Position numbers and translations under genes: made by a program
Assembly: GCA_934539585.1 (NCBI GenBank)
Contig: CAKTCT010000007.1
Coordinates: 1 to 64,000, forward strand
DNA length: 64,000 nt
Direction: 5' to 3'
DNA from: an uncultured Oscillospiraceae bacterium
GTDB taxonomy: Bacteria > Bacillota > Clostridia > Oscillospirales > Ruminococcaceae
Shown here: positions 41,583-49,944 of the stretch, piece after piece
How the letters are laid out: each line of letters starts with the position of its first letter
Position numbering within the stretch: position 1 is the stretch's first letter
Notes under the pieces: generated by a model
Told to the model about the DNA's origin: nothing
Databases searched by the model: none
What the model saw: the letters and a program-made list of their open reading frames with translations, nothing else

Positions 41583-41603
41583 CCCTCCCCGGCGGAGGGT
41601 TTT
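41583..41603 (+). terminator. Short terminator before yunB
   Basis: CCCTCC (41583-41588) with GGAGGG (41594-41599), then TTTT. The island ends about here; GC returns to the genome's normal level. Confidence 0.55.
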
Positions 41604-41674
41604 GTCACTCCCCGTCGAAGCCGTGACCCTTTTTCACCGTTCCGCATAGGATACAGGGAAAAGGAGGGGGCGAA

Positions 41675-42358
41675 ATGCGACGAAAACGCCGCCGGTTTCA
41701 TCCGGCGTTCTGGCTCTTGGCGGCTGTGCTGGCGGTCCTGACCCTGGGATACGGGCTGGCGGAGGAAAACCTGCGCCCGGCGGCCGCGGCTATGGCGGAG
41801 CACCGCACCCGGCTCACGGCGGAGGCCGCCATGAACGATGGGGTGGAGGCGGTCCTGGCCGCCCTGGAGGACGCGCCCCTGGTGGAGGTGGTCCGGAACG
41901 GGGAAGGGGAGGTCCAGGCGGTGGAGGTCCGGATGCAGGCGGTGAACCGGGTGAAGCTCCGGATCACGGAGCAGATTCTCCGGAACCTCCGGCAGGCCGG
42001 GGACAGCGGCAGAATGAAAATCCCCCTGGGCTCCCTGCTGGGCAGCGGCCTCCTGGCGGGGAAGGGACCGGGGCTCACCTACCGGTTCCTTCCCGAGGGC
42101 AGCGTTTCCACCCGGATTCTCAGCCGGTTCGAAGCCTGCGGCGTCAACCAGACCCGGCACCAGCTCCTGCTTTCCGTGGAGGTCCAGGGGTGCGCCATCC
42201 TTTCCCGGTACCAGGTGGAGGTGGAGGTCCCCACGGAGTATGTCCTGGCGGAGACCGTGGTGGTGGGCACCGTTCCGGAAAGCTACACACAGGTCCTCAC
42301 CGGGGATACGGACCTTGTCCGGGAGATCAACGACTATCAGGCGGAAATCCGGCCTTGA
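41675..42358 (+). CDS. yunB: Sporulation protein YunB
   Basis: 227 residues. One N-terminal membrane helix (about 12-30) after a very basic MRRKRRRF start, then an extracytoplasmic domain with the YunB pattern VNRVKLRITEQILRNL, MKIPLGSLLGSGLLAGKGPG and SVEVQGCAILSRY. In Bacillus yunB is a sigma-E gene needed for normal spore formation. AAAAGGAGGGGGCGAA is an excellent ribosome site. It supports a spore-forming host. Confidence 0.9.
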   Translation: MRRKRRRFHPAFWLLAAVLAVLTLGYGLAEENLRPAAAAMAEHRTRLTAEAAMNDGVEAVLAALEDAPLVEVVRNGEGEVQAVEVRMQAVNRVKLRITEQILRNLRQAGDSGRMKIPLGSLLGSGLLAGKGPGLTYRFLPEGSVSTRILSRFEACGVNQTRHQLLLSVEVQGCAILSRYQVEVEVPTEYVLAETVVVGTVPESYTQVLTGDTDLVREINDYQAEIRP

Positions 42359-42380
42359 CAAGAAGGTCATTCTGTATAAT
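42355..42380 (+). promoter_or_regulatory. Possible promoter of the signal-peptidase-like gene
   Basis: TTGACA (42355-42360) overlaps the yunB stop; TATAAT (42375-42380) is 14 bp on. The spacing is short, and AATAAT at 42378-42383 gives 17 bp instead. Either could work. Confidence 0.5.
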
Positions 42381-42434
42381 AATAGATAGTATAGTTTGTC
42401 GAACTCCCACGGATTTGGACGAGAGGTGATGCAC

Positions 42435-43382
42435 ATGGGAAAACCCAAGGGCAGAGGACGCTCCTTTGGCCTTGCCGGAATCGTGATTTTTCTTGTACTG
42501 ATGGCGCTGCTCTCCGGGCTGTGCTGGTGGCTCTGGCACAACCGGAGCAGCGGCGTTCCCACCCGGGTGCTGGGATATGAGCTGATGAGCCTGCACGGCC
42601 AGGACATGGAGCCGGAGTTCCCCGACGGGAGCCTGGTGTTCCTCAACGAGGTCGCCGCCCCCAGCCTGCGTTCCGGGGACGCGGTGGTCTACGGCCGGGA
42701 GGACGGCCGGGAAGGGACCCTCTCCCGGATCGTCAACATCACGGAAAAGGACGGCGTCTCCACGGTTCTGCTGAAGCAGGACCGGCTTTCGGACCCCTAC
42801 GAGCTTTCCCTGGAGGAAATCCAGTACCGGGCCGTGGGCTCCGTGGGCTTCCTGGGTACCGCCTGGGACTTTCTCATGACCCGGCGGGGGCTGCTGTGCG
42901 TCATTGTGATCCCCTGCGGCATCTTCTTCCTCATCGAGCTGATCCAGCTGATCTGCTTCGCCCGTTCCGGCCGGGAGGAGGAGGATTTTGACGGGCTCCG
43001 GCGGAAGGTATCCTCCCACGCCATGGACGACCGGCGGGAGAATTTCGTGGACGTGACGGCGGATTACACCGGCCGGGGACCGGCCAGGCCTTACCGTTCC
43101 CCCCTCCGGAAGGAGATGGCCGCCGGGGAGCCCGACGAGGACGTCTCCCCGGACAGCCTTTCCGACCGCTACGGCGACCTGGACTTCAACCCCATCATCC
43201 GGCCCCAGAGCTCCTCGGGCCTGGAGCGGGTGATCATCCCCGACGGGCCGTCCTTCCAGCCGGTGCTCACCGTTCTGGTGGCGGGCAAGGAAGCGGCGGT
43301 GGTCCCCCTTTCCGGTCCGAAGGAAATCCGTGTTAAAACCGACGGGTTCCGAATAGACATTACTGTTGCCCCGGACCGGTAA
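42435..43382 (+). CDS. SipW-type signal peptidase-like protein, probably inactive
   Basis: 315 residues. First membrane helix about 11-34, an S26B-like beta domain, second helix about 143-167, then a long hydrophilic C-terminal part (about 170-315). The motif that should read G-x-SMEP is GQDMEPEFPDGSLVF: Asp57 stands where the catalytic Ser belongs. The His of the ER-type dyad, normally in HR(I/V)V, is Ser97 in LSRIVNI. So the fold is kept without the active site. AGAGGTG sets ATG 42435 (ATG 42429 is adjacent). Function unknown; perhaps a binding or membrane scaffold role. Confidence 0.75.
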   Translation: MGKPKGRGRSFGLAGIVIFLVLMALLSGLCWWLWHNRSSGVPTRVLGYELMSLHGQDMEPEFPDGSLVFLNEVAAPSLRSGDAVVYGREDGREGTLSRIVNITEKDGVSTVLLKQDRLSDPYELSLEEIQYRAVGSVGFLGTAWDFLMTRRGLLCVIVIPCGIFFLIELIQLICFARSGREEEDFDGLRRKVSSHAMDDRRENFVDVTADYTGRGPARPYRSPLRKEMAAGEPDEDVSPDSLSDRYGDLDFNPIIRPQSSSGLERVIIPDGPSFQPVLTVLVAGKEAAVVPLSGPKEIRVKTDGFRIDITVAPDR

Positions 43383-43479
43383 AGTTTTTTCGGATTTTCG
43401 TGCAACAATCTGTCGGAAAAACGACACGATTGGTACAGGGAGTCCTTCCGTTCCGCGGCAAATGCGGCGGAAACGGGGG

Positions 43480-44766
43480 ATGACTGTGGGAAGGCTCTGG
43501 AAAGGACTGGCAATGATCCTGGCGGCGGCGATGCTGTGGAGCTGCGCCCTCCCGGAAGGGGAGGGGACGGCGTCCAGCGTCCCCAACGGGCCGGAGCCCG
43601 GCGCTTTGGAGGACATCCTCCGGGAGCTGCGCCAGGCGGTTCCGGAGCCGGAGGGAGAGCTCCGGGGCGTCTGGATTGCCTATCTGGACCTGGTTCCCCT
43701 CCTTCGGGAGAAAAGCGAGGACCAATTCACGGAGGGCTTTTCCGCCATGGCGGAGAGCTGCCGGGAAGCGGGGTTCAACGCCCTGGTGGTCCAGGTGCGG
43801 CCCTTCGGGGACAGCTTTTACCCCTCGGCGTACTTTTCCTGGTCCGCCCTGACCGGGCCCCTTGCCTACGATCCCATGGCCATTATGACCCGGATCGCGG
43901 CGGAGAAGGACCTGGAGTTCCACGCCTGGCTCAACCCCATGCGGGCCATGACCCTGGAGGAAGCGGCGGCGGTGCCGGAGGAATTCCCCATCCGCCAGTG
44001 GTACGACGATCCGGCCCTTCGGGCGGAGCGGCTGATCCTGCTGGACGGCCGGGTCTACCTGAATCCGGCCTCGGCGGAGGTCCGGGCGTTGATCGCCGAC
44101 GGGGCGGCGGAGCTGGCGGAGCGCTATTCCATCGACGGCGTTCACATCGACGACTACTTTTATCCCCCCAAGCTGGAGTTTTCCGCGGACGGAGCCTCCT
44201 ACGACGCCTACTGCGCCGGGAGCGGGACCCTGTCCCAGGGGGATTGGCGGCGGGAGAACACCTTCCGGATGGTCCGGGAGCTCAGCGCCGCCGTAAAAGC
44301 GGCTGACCCCTCCGTTCAGTTCGGCGTCAGCCCCCGGGGACAGATGTCCCAGAACCTGGAGGACCTGTACATCGACCTGGAACGGCTGGCCGGGGAACCC
44401 GGTTGCCTGGACTACCTGGCGCCCCAGCTCTACTACGGCTTCCGGAACACGGCGGCCCCCTTTTCCGCCCTGGCGGAGGAGTGGAACCGGCTGGCGGAGG
44501 GCCATGGCATCCGGCTGGTGGTGGGTCTGGCGGCGTATAAGATCGGCCGTCAGGACGCCTACGCCGAGGAAGGGCAGTCCGAGTGGCTGGAGGACCCGGA
44601 GCTTCTGGCCAAGGAGATCCGGGCGTCCCGGGAGCTGTCGGCCTACGGCGGGGTGATGCTGTTCCGGTACGGCAGCGTGTTCCAGCCGGACCCGGCTTAC
44701 GCATCGGCGGTGGAGGAGGCAAGGGAGACCTTCTTACCGGCCCTTTCCGAAGAAATCCTCCCATAA
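43480..44766 (+). CDS. GH10-like (YngK/DUF187) lipoprotein
   Basis: About 428 residues. N-terminal lipobox-like MLWSCA (Cys near residue 22), so probably anchored outside the membrane. The rest is the family 10-like glycosyl hydrolase domain: GVWIAYLDLVPLL, FNALVVQVRPFGDSFYPS, WLNPMR, GVHIDDYFYPP, FGVSPRGQM and YLAPQLYYGF. Such proteins act on peptidoglycan-like polymers. The start is uncertain: ATG 43462, ATG 43480 and GTG 43486 are all in frame, and the first gives a more basic signal-peptide head. Confidence 0.82.
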   Translation: MTVGRLWKGLAMILAAAMLWSCALPEGEGTASSVPNGPEPGALEDILRELRQAVPEPEGELRGVWIAYLDLVPLLREKSEDQFTEGFSAMAESCREAGFNALVVQVRPFGDSFYPSAYFSWSALTGPLAYDPMAIMTRIAAEKDLEFHAWLNPMRAMTLEEAAAVPEEFPIRQWYDDPALRAERLILLDGRVYLNPASAEVRALIADGAAELAERYSIDGVHIDDYFYPPKLEFSADGASYDAYCAGSGTLSQGDWRRENTFRMVRELSAAVKAADPSVQFGVSPRGQMSQNLEDLYIDLERLAGEPGCLDYLAPQLYYGFRNTAAPFSALAEEWNRLAEGHGIRLVVGLAAYKIGRQDAYAEEGQSEWLEDPELLAKEIRASRELSAYGGVMLFRYGSVFQPDPAYASAVEEARETFLPALSEEILP

Positions 44767-44802
44767 AAAGAGAGAAACTGCGACGTTGAAAAGGATAAGG
44801 AC

Positions 44803-46389
44803 ATGCAAAGAAAATTGAAGCTTGGGATCGTATCCCTGTTTTGGATGATTGTGATGATCGCGGCGGCGCTGCCGGCCTCTGCCGCCGGCACCGTGGTGGG
44901 GCTGCTTCAGGACGTTTCGCCCAAGAGCAGCGTCAGCGTCCCGGCGGGAAAAACGGTGAAGCTCCGGGCCCTGGCCGCTTCCGGCGCTGCGGTGACGGCC
45001 ACGGTCAACGGCCAGACCGTGACCCTGACCGCTACGGACCAGGAGGAAGACGGCGGAGTGTGGTACCAGGGGACCTATACCGTCCCCAAGGCCGCCGGGG
45101 GGGCCAGTCTGGGCTCCATCTCCTTTACGGCCAAAAGCGGCAGCCGCACTGAGACCCGGGTGGGCGGCGTCGTCAATGTGGCGGAGAAAAACGTCACCGT
45201 AGAGGTGGACCCTCCCGCCGACGACAACAAGGAACCGGTCAGCGGCGATATGGTAGTGGTGAAGCCCGACTACGCCGAAATTTACAGCATCGACGACCGG
45301 GGCGAGGAGTACGCGGCGCCCTACTACTATAACCTTCCCAAGGGCACCATCGATTACGTGGTGGGCTCCACCAAGACCTGCTACGACCTGAAATCCGGCC
45401 GCCGCATCGCCAAGACCAACGTCACCAGCCTGGGCTCCGGCACCAAGGGCAACAACACGGTGTCCAGCGTCAAGGTGAAAAACGACGGGACCTACACCAC
45501 CCTGACCATCAAGCAGACCTGGAACGTGCCCTTCAACCTGACTCCCACGCCGGTGAAGTACGAGAAATCCACCAGCAACACCGTGACCAGCTGCGTCCCC
45601 ACGGCGGTGATCCTGACCTTTGATTACACCACGGATTTCCCCGCCAGCCGGATCAGCTTCCCCCGGAACAGCGCCTTCAAAAGCGCCTCCTGGAAGAAAG
45701 TGACGACCAACGGCATCCCCCAGGTGCAGCTCCAGCTGGAGCTTTCCCAGGAGGGGGGCTACTACGGCGCTTACGCCAAGTATGACGCCTCCGGCAACCT
45801 GGTGCTGACCTTCCTGAACCCCGTGGACAGCCTGGACGGCGCCCGAATCGTCATCGATCCCGGCCACGGCACCGACGACCCCGGCAACTCCGGCAGCGGA
45901 TTTTACGAGTCGATCCTCAACCTGCAAAAGGCCCAGGCTCTGAAGAAAGAGCTGGAAGCCCGGGGCGCGGAGGTCTACATGCTGAACACCAACGGCGGCA
46001 AGCGTCTGGACCTGTACACCCGGACGGACCTGGCCACCGATTGGATGCCCCACGTCTTCGTCTCCGTTCACCACAACTGGGCGGACAACACCTCGGCCCG
46101 GGGCGTGGAGGTGTTCTACAACACGCCCTACTCCCAGCGTCTGGCCAAGTACGTCTGCGACGAGCTTTACGAAGCCTATCGGGACATGCCCAACGGCAGC
46201 GGAGCCAGGAACCGGGGGGACAAGTTCAGCGAGTTCGCCGTGAACCGTCCCAAGCAGTTCGCCTCCATTCTGGTGGAGTACGGCTTCCTCAGCAACAAGG
46301 ACGAGCTGAGCATCTGCGTGGACGAGTCCTACAACGAAGCCTTCGCCGAGGCCACGGCCAACGGCATCGAAGCGTTTTTCGCCGGATAA
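44803..46389 (+). CDS. N-acetylmuramoyl-L-alanine amidase (Amidase_3)
   Basis: 528 residues. Signal peptide 1-27 (ending ALPASAA). A long N-terminal region (about 30-340) of beta-rich, SH3- or AMIN-like segments probably binds wall. Catalytic zinc amidase domain about 347-527: IVIDPGHGTDDPG (first His), NLQKAQALKKELEARG, FVSVHHNW (second His) and ILVEYGFLSNKDE (catalytic Glu). Cleaves the lactyl-alanine bond of peptidoglycan. AAGGATAAGGAC precedes ATG; 36 nt after the lipoprotein gene, so both wall genes are likely one unit. Confidence 0.92.
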   Translation: MQRKLKLGIVSLFWMIVMIAAALPASAAGTVVGLLQDVSPKSSVSVPAGKTVKLRALAASGAAVTATVNGQTVTLTATDQEEDGGVWYQGTYTVPKAAGGASLGSISFTAKSGSRTETRVGGVVNVAEKNVTVEVDPPADDNKEPVSGDMVVVKPDYAEIYSIDDRGEEYAAPYYYNLPKGTIDYVVGSTKTCYDLKSGRRIAKTNVTSLGSGTKGNNTVSSVKVKNDGTYTTLTIKQTWNVPFNLTPTPVKYEKSTSNTVTSCVPTAVILTFDYTTDFPASRISFPRNSAFKSASWKKVTTNGIPQVQLQLELSQEGGYYGAYAKYDASGNLVLTFLNPVDSLDGARIVIDPGHGTDDPGNSGSGFYESILNLQKAQALKKELEARGAEVYMLNTNGGKRLDLYTRTDLATDWMPHVFVSVHHNWADNTSARGVEVFYNTPYSQRLAKYVCDELYEAYRDMPNGSGARNRGDKFSEFAVNRPKQFASILVEYGFLSNKDELSICVDESYNEAFAEATANGIEAFFAG

Positions 46390-46433
46390 TGGGAAAAACT
46401 CCCGAAAATTCATAAAACGTACAAACTTCCCCC

Positions 46434-46462
46434 TTGCAAAATCTCCGGGGGTATCGTATAAT
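46434..46462 (+). promoter_or_regulatory. Promoter of yajC and following genes
   Basis: TTGCAA (46434-46439), 17-bp spacer, TATAAT (46457-46462). Confidence 0.75.
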
Positions 46463-46524
46463 AGATGTATTGTGTGCGAGCCTGTCCGGGTTTGCCGCGA
46501 AATTGCAATTTGGAGGTATCCCAA

Positions 46525-46863
46525 ATGTTAACCGTTTTGCTGGAAACGGCTGCCAATACCGGCACCGGCACTGAAAGCTCCTGGCTTCTGGCCGTCGTAC
46601 AGTTCCTGCCCTTGCTGCTGGTCGTGGTGGCCATGTACTTTATCCTGATCCGCCCCCAGAGAAAGCGGGAAAAAGAAGCCCAGAACATGCGGAACAACCT
46701 GCAGGTAGGCGATGAAGTGACCACCTCCGGCGGGATCGTGGGCCGCGTTGTTTCCCTGCGGGAGGACACCGTGGTGGTGGAGACCGGCTCCGACCGGAGC
46801 AAGATCCGGGTGAAACGCTGGGCCATCCAGTCCAACGAGACCCTCCACGATACGGAAGCGTAA
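46525..46863 (+). CDS. yajC: Preprotein translocase subunit YajC
   Basis: 112 residues. One membrane helix (about 20-42, ending MYFILIRPQRKREKE) and a cytosolic domain with the family run NLQVGDEVTTSGGIVGRV. Accessory of the SecDF-YajC complex. TGGAGGTATCCCAA precedes ATG. Here it stands next to the SCIFF genes; whether it helps export is unknown. Confidence 0.93.
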   Translation: MLTVLLETAANTGTGTESSWLLAVVQFLPLLLVVVAMYFILIRPQRKREKEAQNMRNNLQVGDEVTTSGGIVGRVVSLREDTVVVETGSDRSKIRVKRWAIQSNETLHDTEA

Positions 46864-46929
46864 TTTCTGCATAATTCCACCTGCACCCGCATATCCATGC
46901 AACAGATGGGTATGGAAGGCGGGGCGGAT

Positions 46930-47352
46930 ATGGAAAACACAGCGAAAACCGAAGAACGCACCTGGAAGGACCGGATCAGGCGAAACCTCCGGCCCCTCCT
47001 CTTTGGTCTGCTGGCCGGAGCCGGGGGAGCGCTGCTCCTTCTGGTCCTTTTCGCGGCGGCCATGGGGGCGATGCACCTGACGTTGGCGGCCATTCCCTGG
47101 CTGGCCCGGATTATCGGGGCGGCGGGGGGATTTGCGGCGGGATTTTTCGCCGCCAGGTCCCGGAAAAAGCGGGGACTGGTCATTGGCGGGTGTACCGGGG
47201 CGGTTCTGGGCGGCTGTTTTCTGGTTTTGGGGTTCTGCATTTCCGGGGCGATCCCGGCGATGCAGGCGATTACAAAGCTGCTGCTCTGCGGAGCGGCCGG
47301 AATGGTGGGCGGCGTCCTGGGCGTAGGCTCCGGAACCGGCGTCCGCCGCTAA
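46930..47352 (+). CDS. TIGR04086-type small membrane protein
   Basis: 140 residues. A charged head (MENTAKTEERTWKDRIRRNL) then four hydrophobic helices rich in Gly and Ala. As I recall, the TIGR04086 family of clostridial membrane proteins commonly lies beside yajC and the SCIFF peptide, exactly this context. Role unknown; a link to SCIFF export or anchoring is speculative. GGAAGGCGGGG lies before ATG 46930; ATG 46897 and 46912 are also in frame. Confidence 0.7.
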   Translation: MENTAKTEERTWKDRIRRNLRPLLFGLLAGAGGALLLLVLFAAAMGAMHLTLAAIPWLARIIGAAGGFAAGFFAARSRKKRGLVIGGCTGAVLGGCFLVLGFCISGAIPAMQAITKLLLCGAAGMVGGVLGVGSGTGVRR

Positions 47353-47385
47353 AACTATGACATCATTGAAATGGAGAGATTTGAA

Positions 47386-47541
47386 ATGACCAACAGCAAA
47401 CACGTGAAAACTCTGAACAACGCCAACCTGAAATGCAGCGCGGCCAAGGGCGGCTGCGGCGAGTGCCAGGCTTCCTGTCAGTCCGCCTGCAAGACCTCCT
47501 GCACCGTTGCCAACCAGAAGTGCGAGCACGAGGACAAATAA
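47386..47541 (+). CDS. scfA: SCIFF peptide precursor (six-Cys-in-forty-five) with seven Cys
   Basis: 51 residues, MTNSKHVKTLNNANLKCSAA to EHEDK. The SCIFF hallmark core GGCGECQASCQSACKTSCTV (22-41) is intact with Cys24, 27, 31, 35, 39 and 46. Cys17 is an additional seventh cysteine in the leader-like part, where these peptides usually have Lys or Ser. Thioether bonds between Cys and other residues are made by the radical SAM enzyme encoded next. GGAGAG lies 7 nt before ATG 47386. Made ribosomally and near-universal in Clostridia, with unknown final function. Confidence 0.95.
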   Translation: MTNSKHVKTLNNANLKCSAAKGGCGECQASCQSACKTSCTVANQKCEHEDK

Positions 47542-47561
47542 AACCGGGTTCCTGCGTTTCG

Positions 47562-47604
47562 CGGGCGCACAATGTGCACGTCGCACAGGTGCGCCCGTTC
47601 GTTT
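47562..47604 (+). terminator. Attenuator-like hairpin between scfA and scfB
   Basis: CGGGCGCAC (47562-47570) with GTGCGCCCG (47589-47597), followed by TTCGTTTT. Imperfect T tract, so leaky: it would let the precursor be made in excess of the maturase. Confidence 0.75.
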
Positions 47605-47638
47605 TGCATGGATGGACCTTTGAGAAAGGCAAGGTATC

Positions 47639-49009
47639 ATGATCCACAAATACAGCCTTAACGGCTACAACATTGTTTTAGACGTCAACAGCGGCGGCGT
47701 TTCCGTGGTGGACGACGCGGCCTACCGGCTTCTGGACCATCTGGAACCGCCTTTGCAGGAGACATGTCCCCAGGCGGCCCTGGACGCGCTGAAGGGCGAG
47801 TTCTCCGAGGAGGCCCTGCGGGAAGCCTACGGCGAGCTGCTGGAAATGTACCAGAGCGGCATCCTCTTTTCCGCAGACGACTACGGCCAGTTCTCCGACA
47901 AGATGGTCTCGGCCCCGGTGAAGGCCATGTGCCTCCACATCGCCCACGACTGCAACCTGCGGTGCAAGTACTGCTTCGCCTCCACCGGCGACTTCGGTCA
48001 CGGCCGGAAGCTCATGGACTTCGAGACCGGCAAGCGGGCCATCGATTTCCTCATCGAACACTCCGGCACACGGCACAACCTGGAGCTGGACTTCTTCGGC
48101 GGGGAGCCCCTGATGAACTATGAGGTGGTCAAACAGGTGGTGGCCTACGCCCGGAGCATCGAAAAGGAGCACAACAAGAACTTCCGCTTCACCATCACCA
48201 CCAACGGCGTCCAGCTCACCGAGGACAAGTTCGACTTCCTCAACAAGGAGATATCCAACGTGGTCCTTTCCATCGACGGCCGGAAAGAGGTCAACGACCG
48301 GATGCGGCCCAACGCCGGGGGAAAGGGCTCCTACGACACCATCCTGCCCCATTTCCAGAAATTCGTGGAGAGCCGGGGCCAGGATCAGTACTACGTCCGG
48401 GGGACCTTCACCCGGTACAACCTGGACTTCGCCCAGGACGTCCTTGACCTGAACGCCAAGGGCTTCGACCAGATCTCCGTGGAGCCGGTGGTGACGGATT
48501 CCAAGTACGACTACGCCCTCCGGGAGGAGGACCTCCCCGTCATCTATGACGAGTACGAGCGTCTGGCCAAGGAGCTGATCCGTCGGAAAAAGGCGGGGAC
48601 CGGCTTCAACTTTTTCCACTTCATGATCGACCTGGACCAGGGCCCCTGCGCCATCAAGCGGCTCCGGGGCTGCGGCTGCGGCAACGAGTACGTGGCCGTG
48701 ACGCCGGACGGGGACATCTACCCCTGCCACCAGTTCGTGGGCATGGAGGACTGGAAGATGGGCAGCCTCTACGACGGCACCTTCGACCTCAAGCGGAAGG
48801 AGTACTTCGCCCACGCCAACATCTACGGCAAGGAGGAGTGCGGCAGGTGCTGGGCCAAGTTCTACTGCTCCGGCGGCTGCAACGCCAACAACCTCCAGTA
48901 TGCCGGGGACGTGCTCAAGCCCTACCGCCTGGCCTGCGACCTGGAGAAAAAGCGCCTGGAGTGCGCCATCATGATCAAGGCCGCCATGGCCGACACGGAC
49001 AGCGAATAA
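47639..49009 (+). CDS. scfB: SCIFF radical SAM maturase
   Basis: 456 residues. Installs Cys thioether crosslinks in ScfA using S-adenosylmethionine and [4Fe-4S] clusters. An N-terminal peptide-recognition (RRE-like) region about 1-95; radical SAM CX3CX2C at Cys105, 109 and 112 (HDCNLRCKYCFAS); GGEP motif FFGGEPLMNY; C-terminal SPASM/twitch clusters with RLRGCGCGNEY, YPCHQF, and CGRCWAKFYCSGGC. It has the family's normal length. 97 nt after scfA. Confidence 0.96.
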   Translation: MIHKYSLNGYNIVLDVNSGGVSVVDDAAYRLLDHLEPPLQETCPQAALDALKGEFSEEALREAYGELLEMYQSGILFSADDYGQFSDKMVSAPVKAMCLHIAHDCNLRCKYCFASTGDFGHGRKLMDFETGKRAIDFLIEHSGTRHNLELDFFGGEPLMNYEVVKQVVAYARSIEKEHNKNFRFTITTNGVQLTEDKFDFLNKEISNVVLSIDGRKEVNDRMRPNAGGKGSYDTILPHFQKFVESRGQDQYYVRGTFTRYNLDFAQDVLDLNAKGFDQISVEPVVTDSKYDYALREEDLPVIYDEYERLAKELIRRKKAGTGFNFFHFMIDLDQGPCAIKRLRGCGCGNEYVAVTPDGDIYPCHQFVGMEDWKMGSLYDGTFDLKRKEYFAHANIYGKEECGRCWAKFYCSGGCNANNLQYAGDVLKPYRLACDLEKKRLECAIMIKAAMADTDSE

Positions 49010-49015
49010 ACGCGG

Positions 49016-49050
49016 CGGCACCGTCCGGAAATACTTCCGGGCAGTGCCGT
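49016..49050 (+). terminator. Hairpin after scfB
   Basis: CGGCAC (49016-49021) with GTGCCG (49044-49049) and an inner CCGGAA/TTCCGG (49025-49040). Followed by TTGTCTG; a poor T tract. Confidence 0.6.
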
Positions 49051-49081
49051 TGTCTGCATTATTACGGAAAGGATGATACAA

Positions 49082-49879
49082 ATGCTGAAATTAGGCGTTA
49101 TCGGCTGCGGCAATATGGCCACGGCCATTCTTCGGGGGGTTGCCGCCGGATATGCCGGGGACTTCGCCTTCTCTGGCTACGATGTTTCGCCGGAAAAGGC
49201 GGCGGCCCTGGCCGACATCGGCCTCAGGGCCCAGGATTCCATCGCCGGGGTGGTGGCGGAGGCGGACTACGTCCTCCTCTCGGTGAAGCCCCAGAACATC
49301 GGCGAGGTCCTGGCCCGGATCGCCGCCTGCCCGGAAAAGGACCGGGTGTTCCTCTCCATTGCCGCCGGAGTCCCCGCCCAGAGAATCAAACGGGAGCTGG
49401 GCTATGACGCCAAGGTGGTTCCCATTATGCCCAACACCCCGCTGCTGGTGGGAAAAGGCGCTACGGCTATGGCGCAGGTAGCTCCGGTGACGGAGAGGGA
49501 ATTTGCTACAGCTCAGGAAATTTTCCGCTGTGCCGGAGTGGTCCGGGAGATCCGGCCCGATCAGATGTCCCCCATCATCGCCATCAACGGCAGCAGCCCG
49601 GCCTTTATCTATGAGTTCGCCAAGGGCTTCCTGGCCTACGCCGAGAAGGAGGGCATTGACTCCGCCGCGGCCCTGGCCCTGTTCTCCCAGTCCCTGCGGG
49701 GGGCGGCGGACATGCTGGACAACTCCGGCTACACCGTGGACCAGCTGATCCAGATGGTGTCCTCCAAGGGCGGCACCACCATCGCCGGGCTGGACGCTTT
49801 CCGGGAAAACGGCCTGGAAAAGGCCATCCTGGCAGGCTGCGAAGCCTGCACCAAGCGGGCCTACGAGCTGGCGGAGTGA
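49082..49879 (+). CDS. proC: Pyrroline-5-carboxylate reductase
   Basis: 265 residues. Last step of proline synthesis with NAD(P)H. Rossmann motif LGVIGCGNMATAIL at the start; VLLSVKPQNIGEVL; VPIMPNTPLLVGKG; C-terminal SSKGGTTIAGLDAF. GGAAAGG is 9 nt before ATG 49082; ATG 49073 lies inside the same ribosome site. Confidence 0.95.
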   Translation: MLKLGVIGCGNMATAILRGVAAGYAGDFAFSGYDVSPEKAAALADIGLRAQDSIAGVVAEADYVLLSVKPQNIGEVLARIAACPEKDRVFLSIAAGVPAQRIKRELGYDAKVVPIMPNTPLLVGKGATAMAQVAPVTEREFATAQEIFRCAGVVREIRPDQMSPIIAINGSSPAFIYEFAKGFLAYAEKEGIDSAAALALFSQSLRGAADMLDNSGYTVDQLIQMVSSKGGTTIAGLDAFRENGLEKAILAGCEACTKRAYELAE

Positions 49880-49944
49880 TCTTGTCCGCATAAATCCCCC
49901 TTCCTTTTCATAGAATGGAACAAAACGGAAAAGGAAGGATCAAA

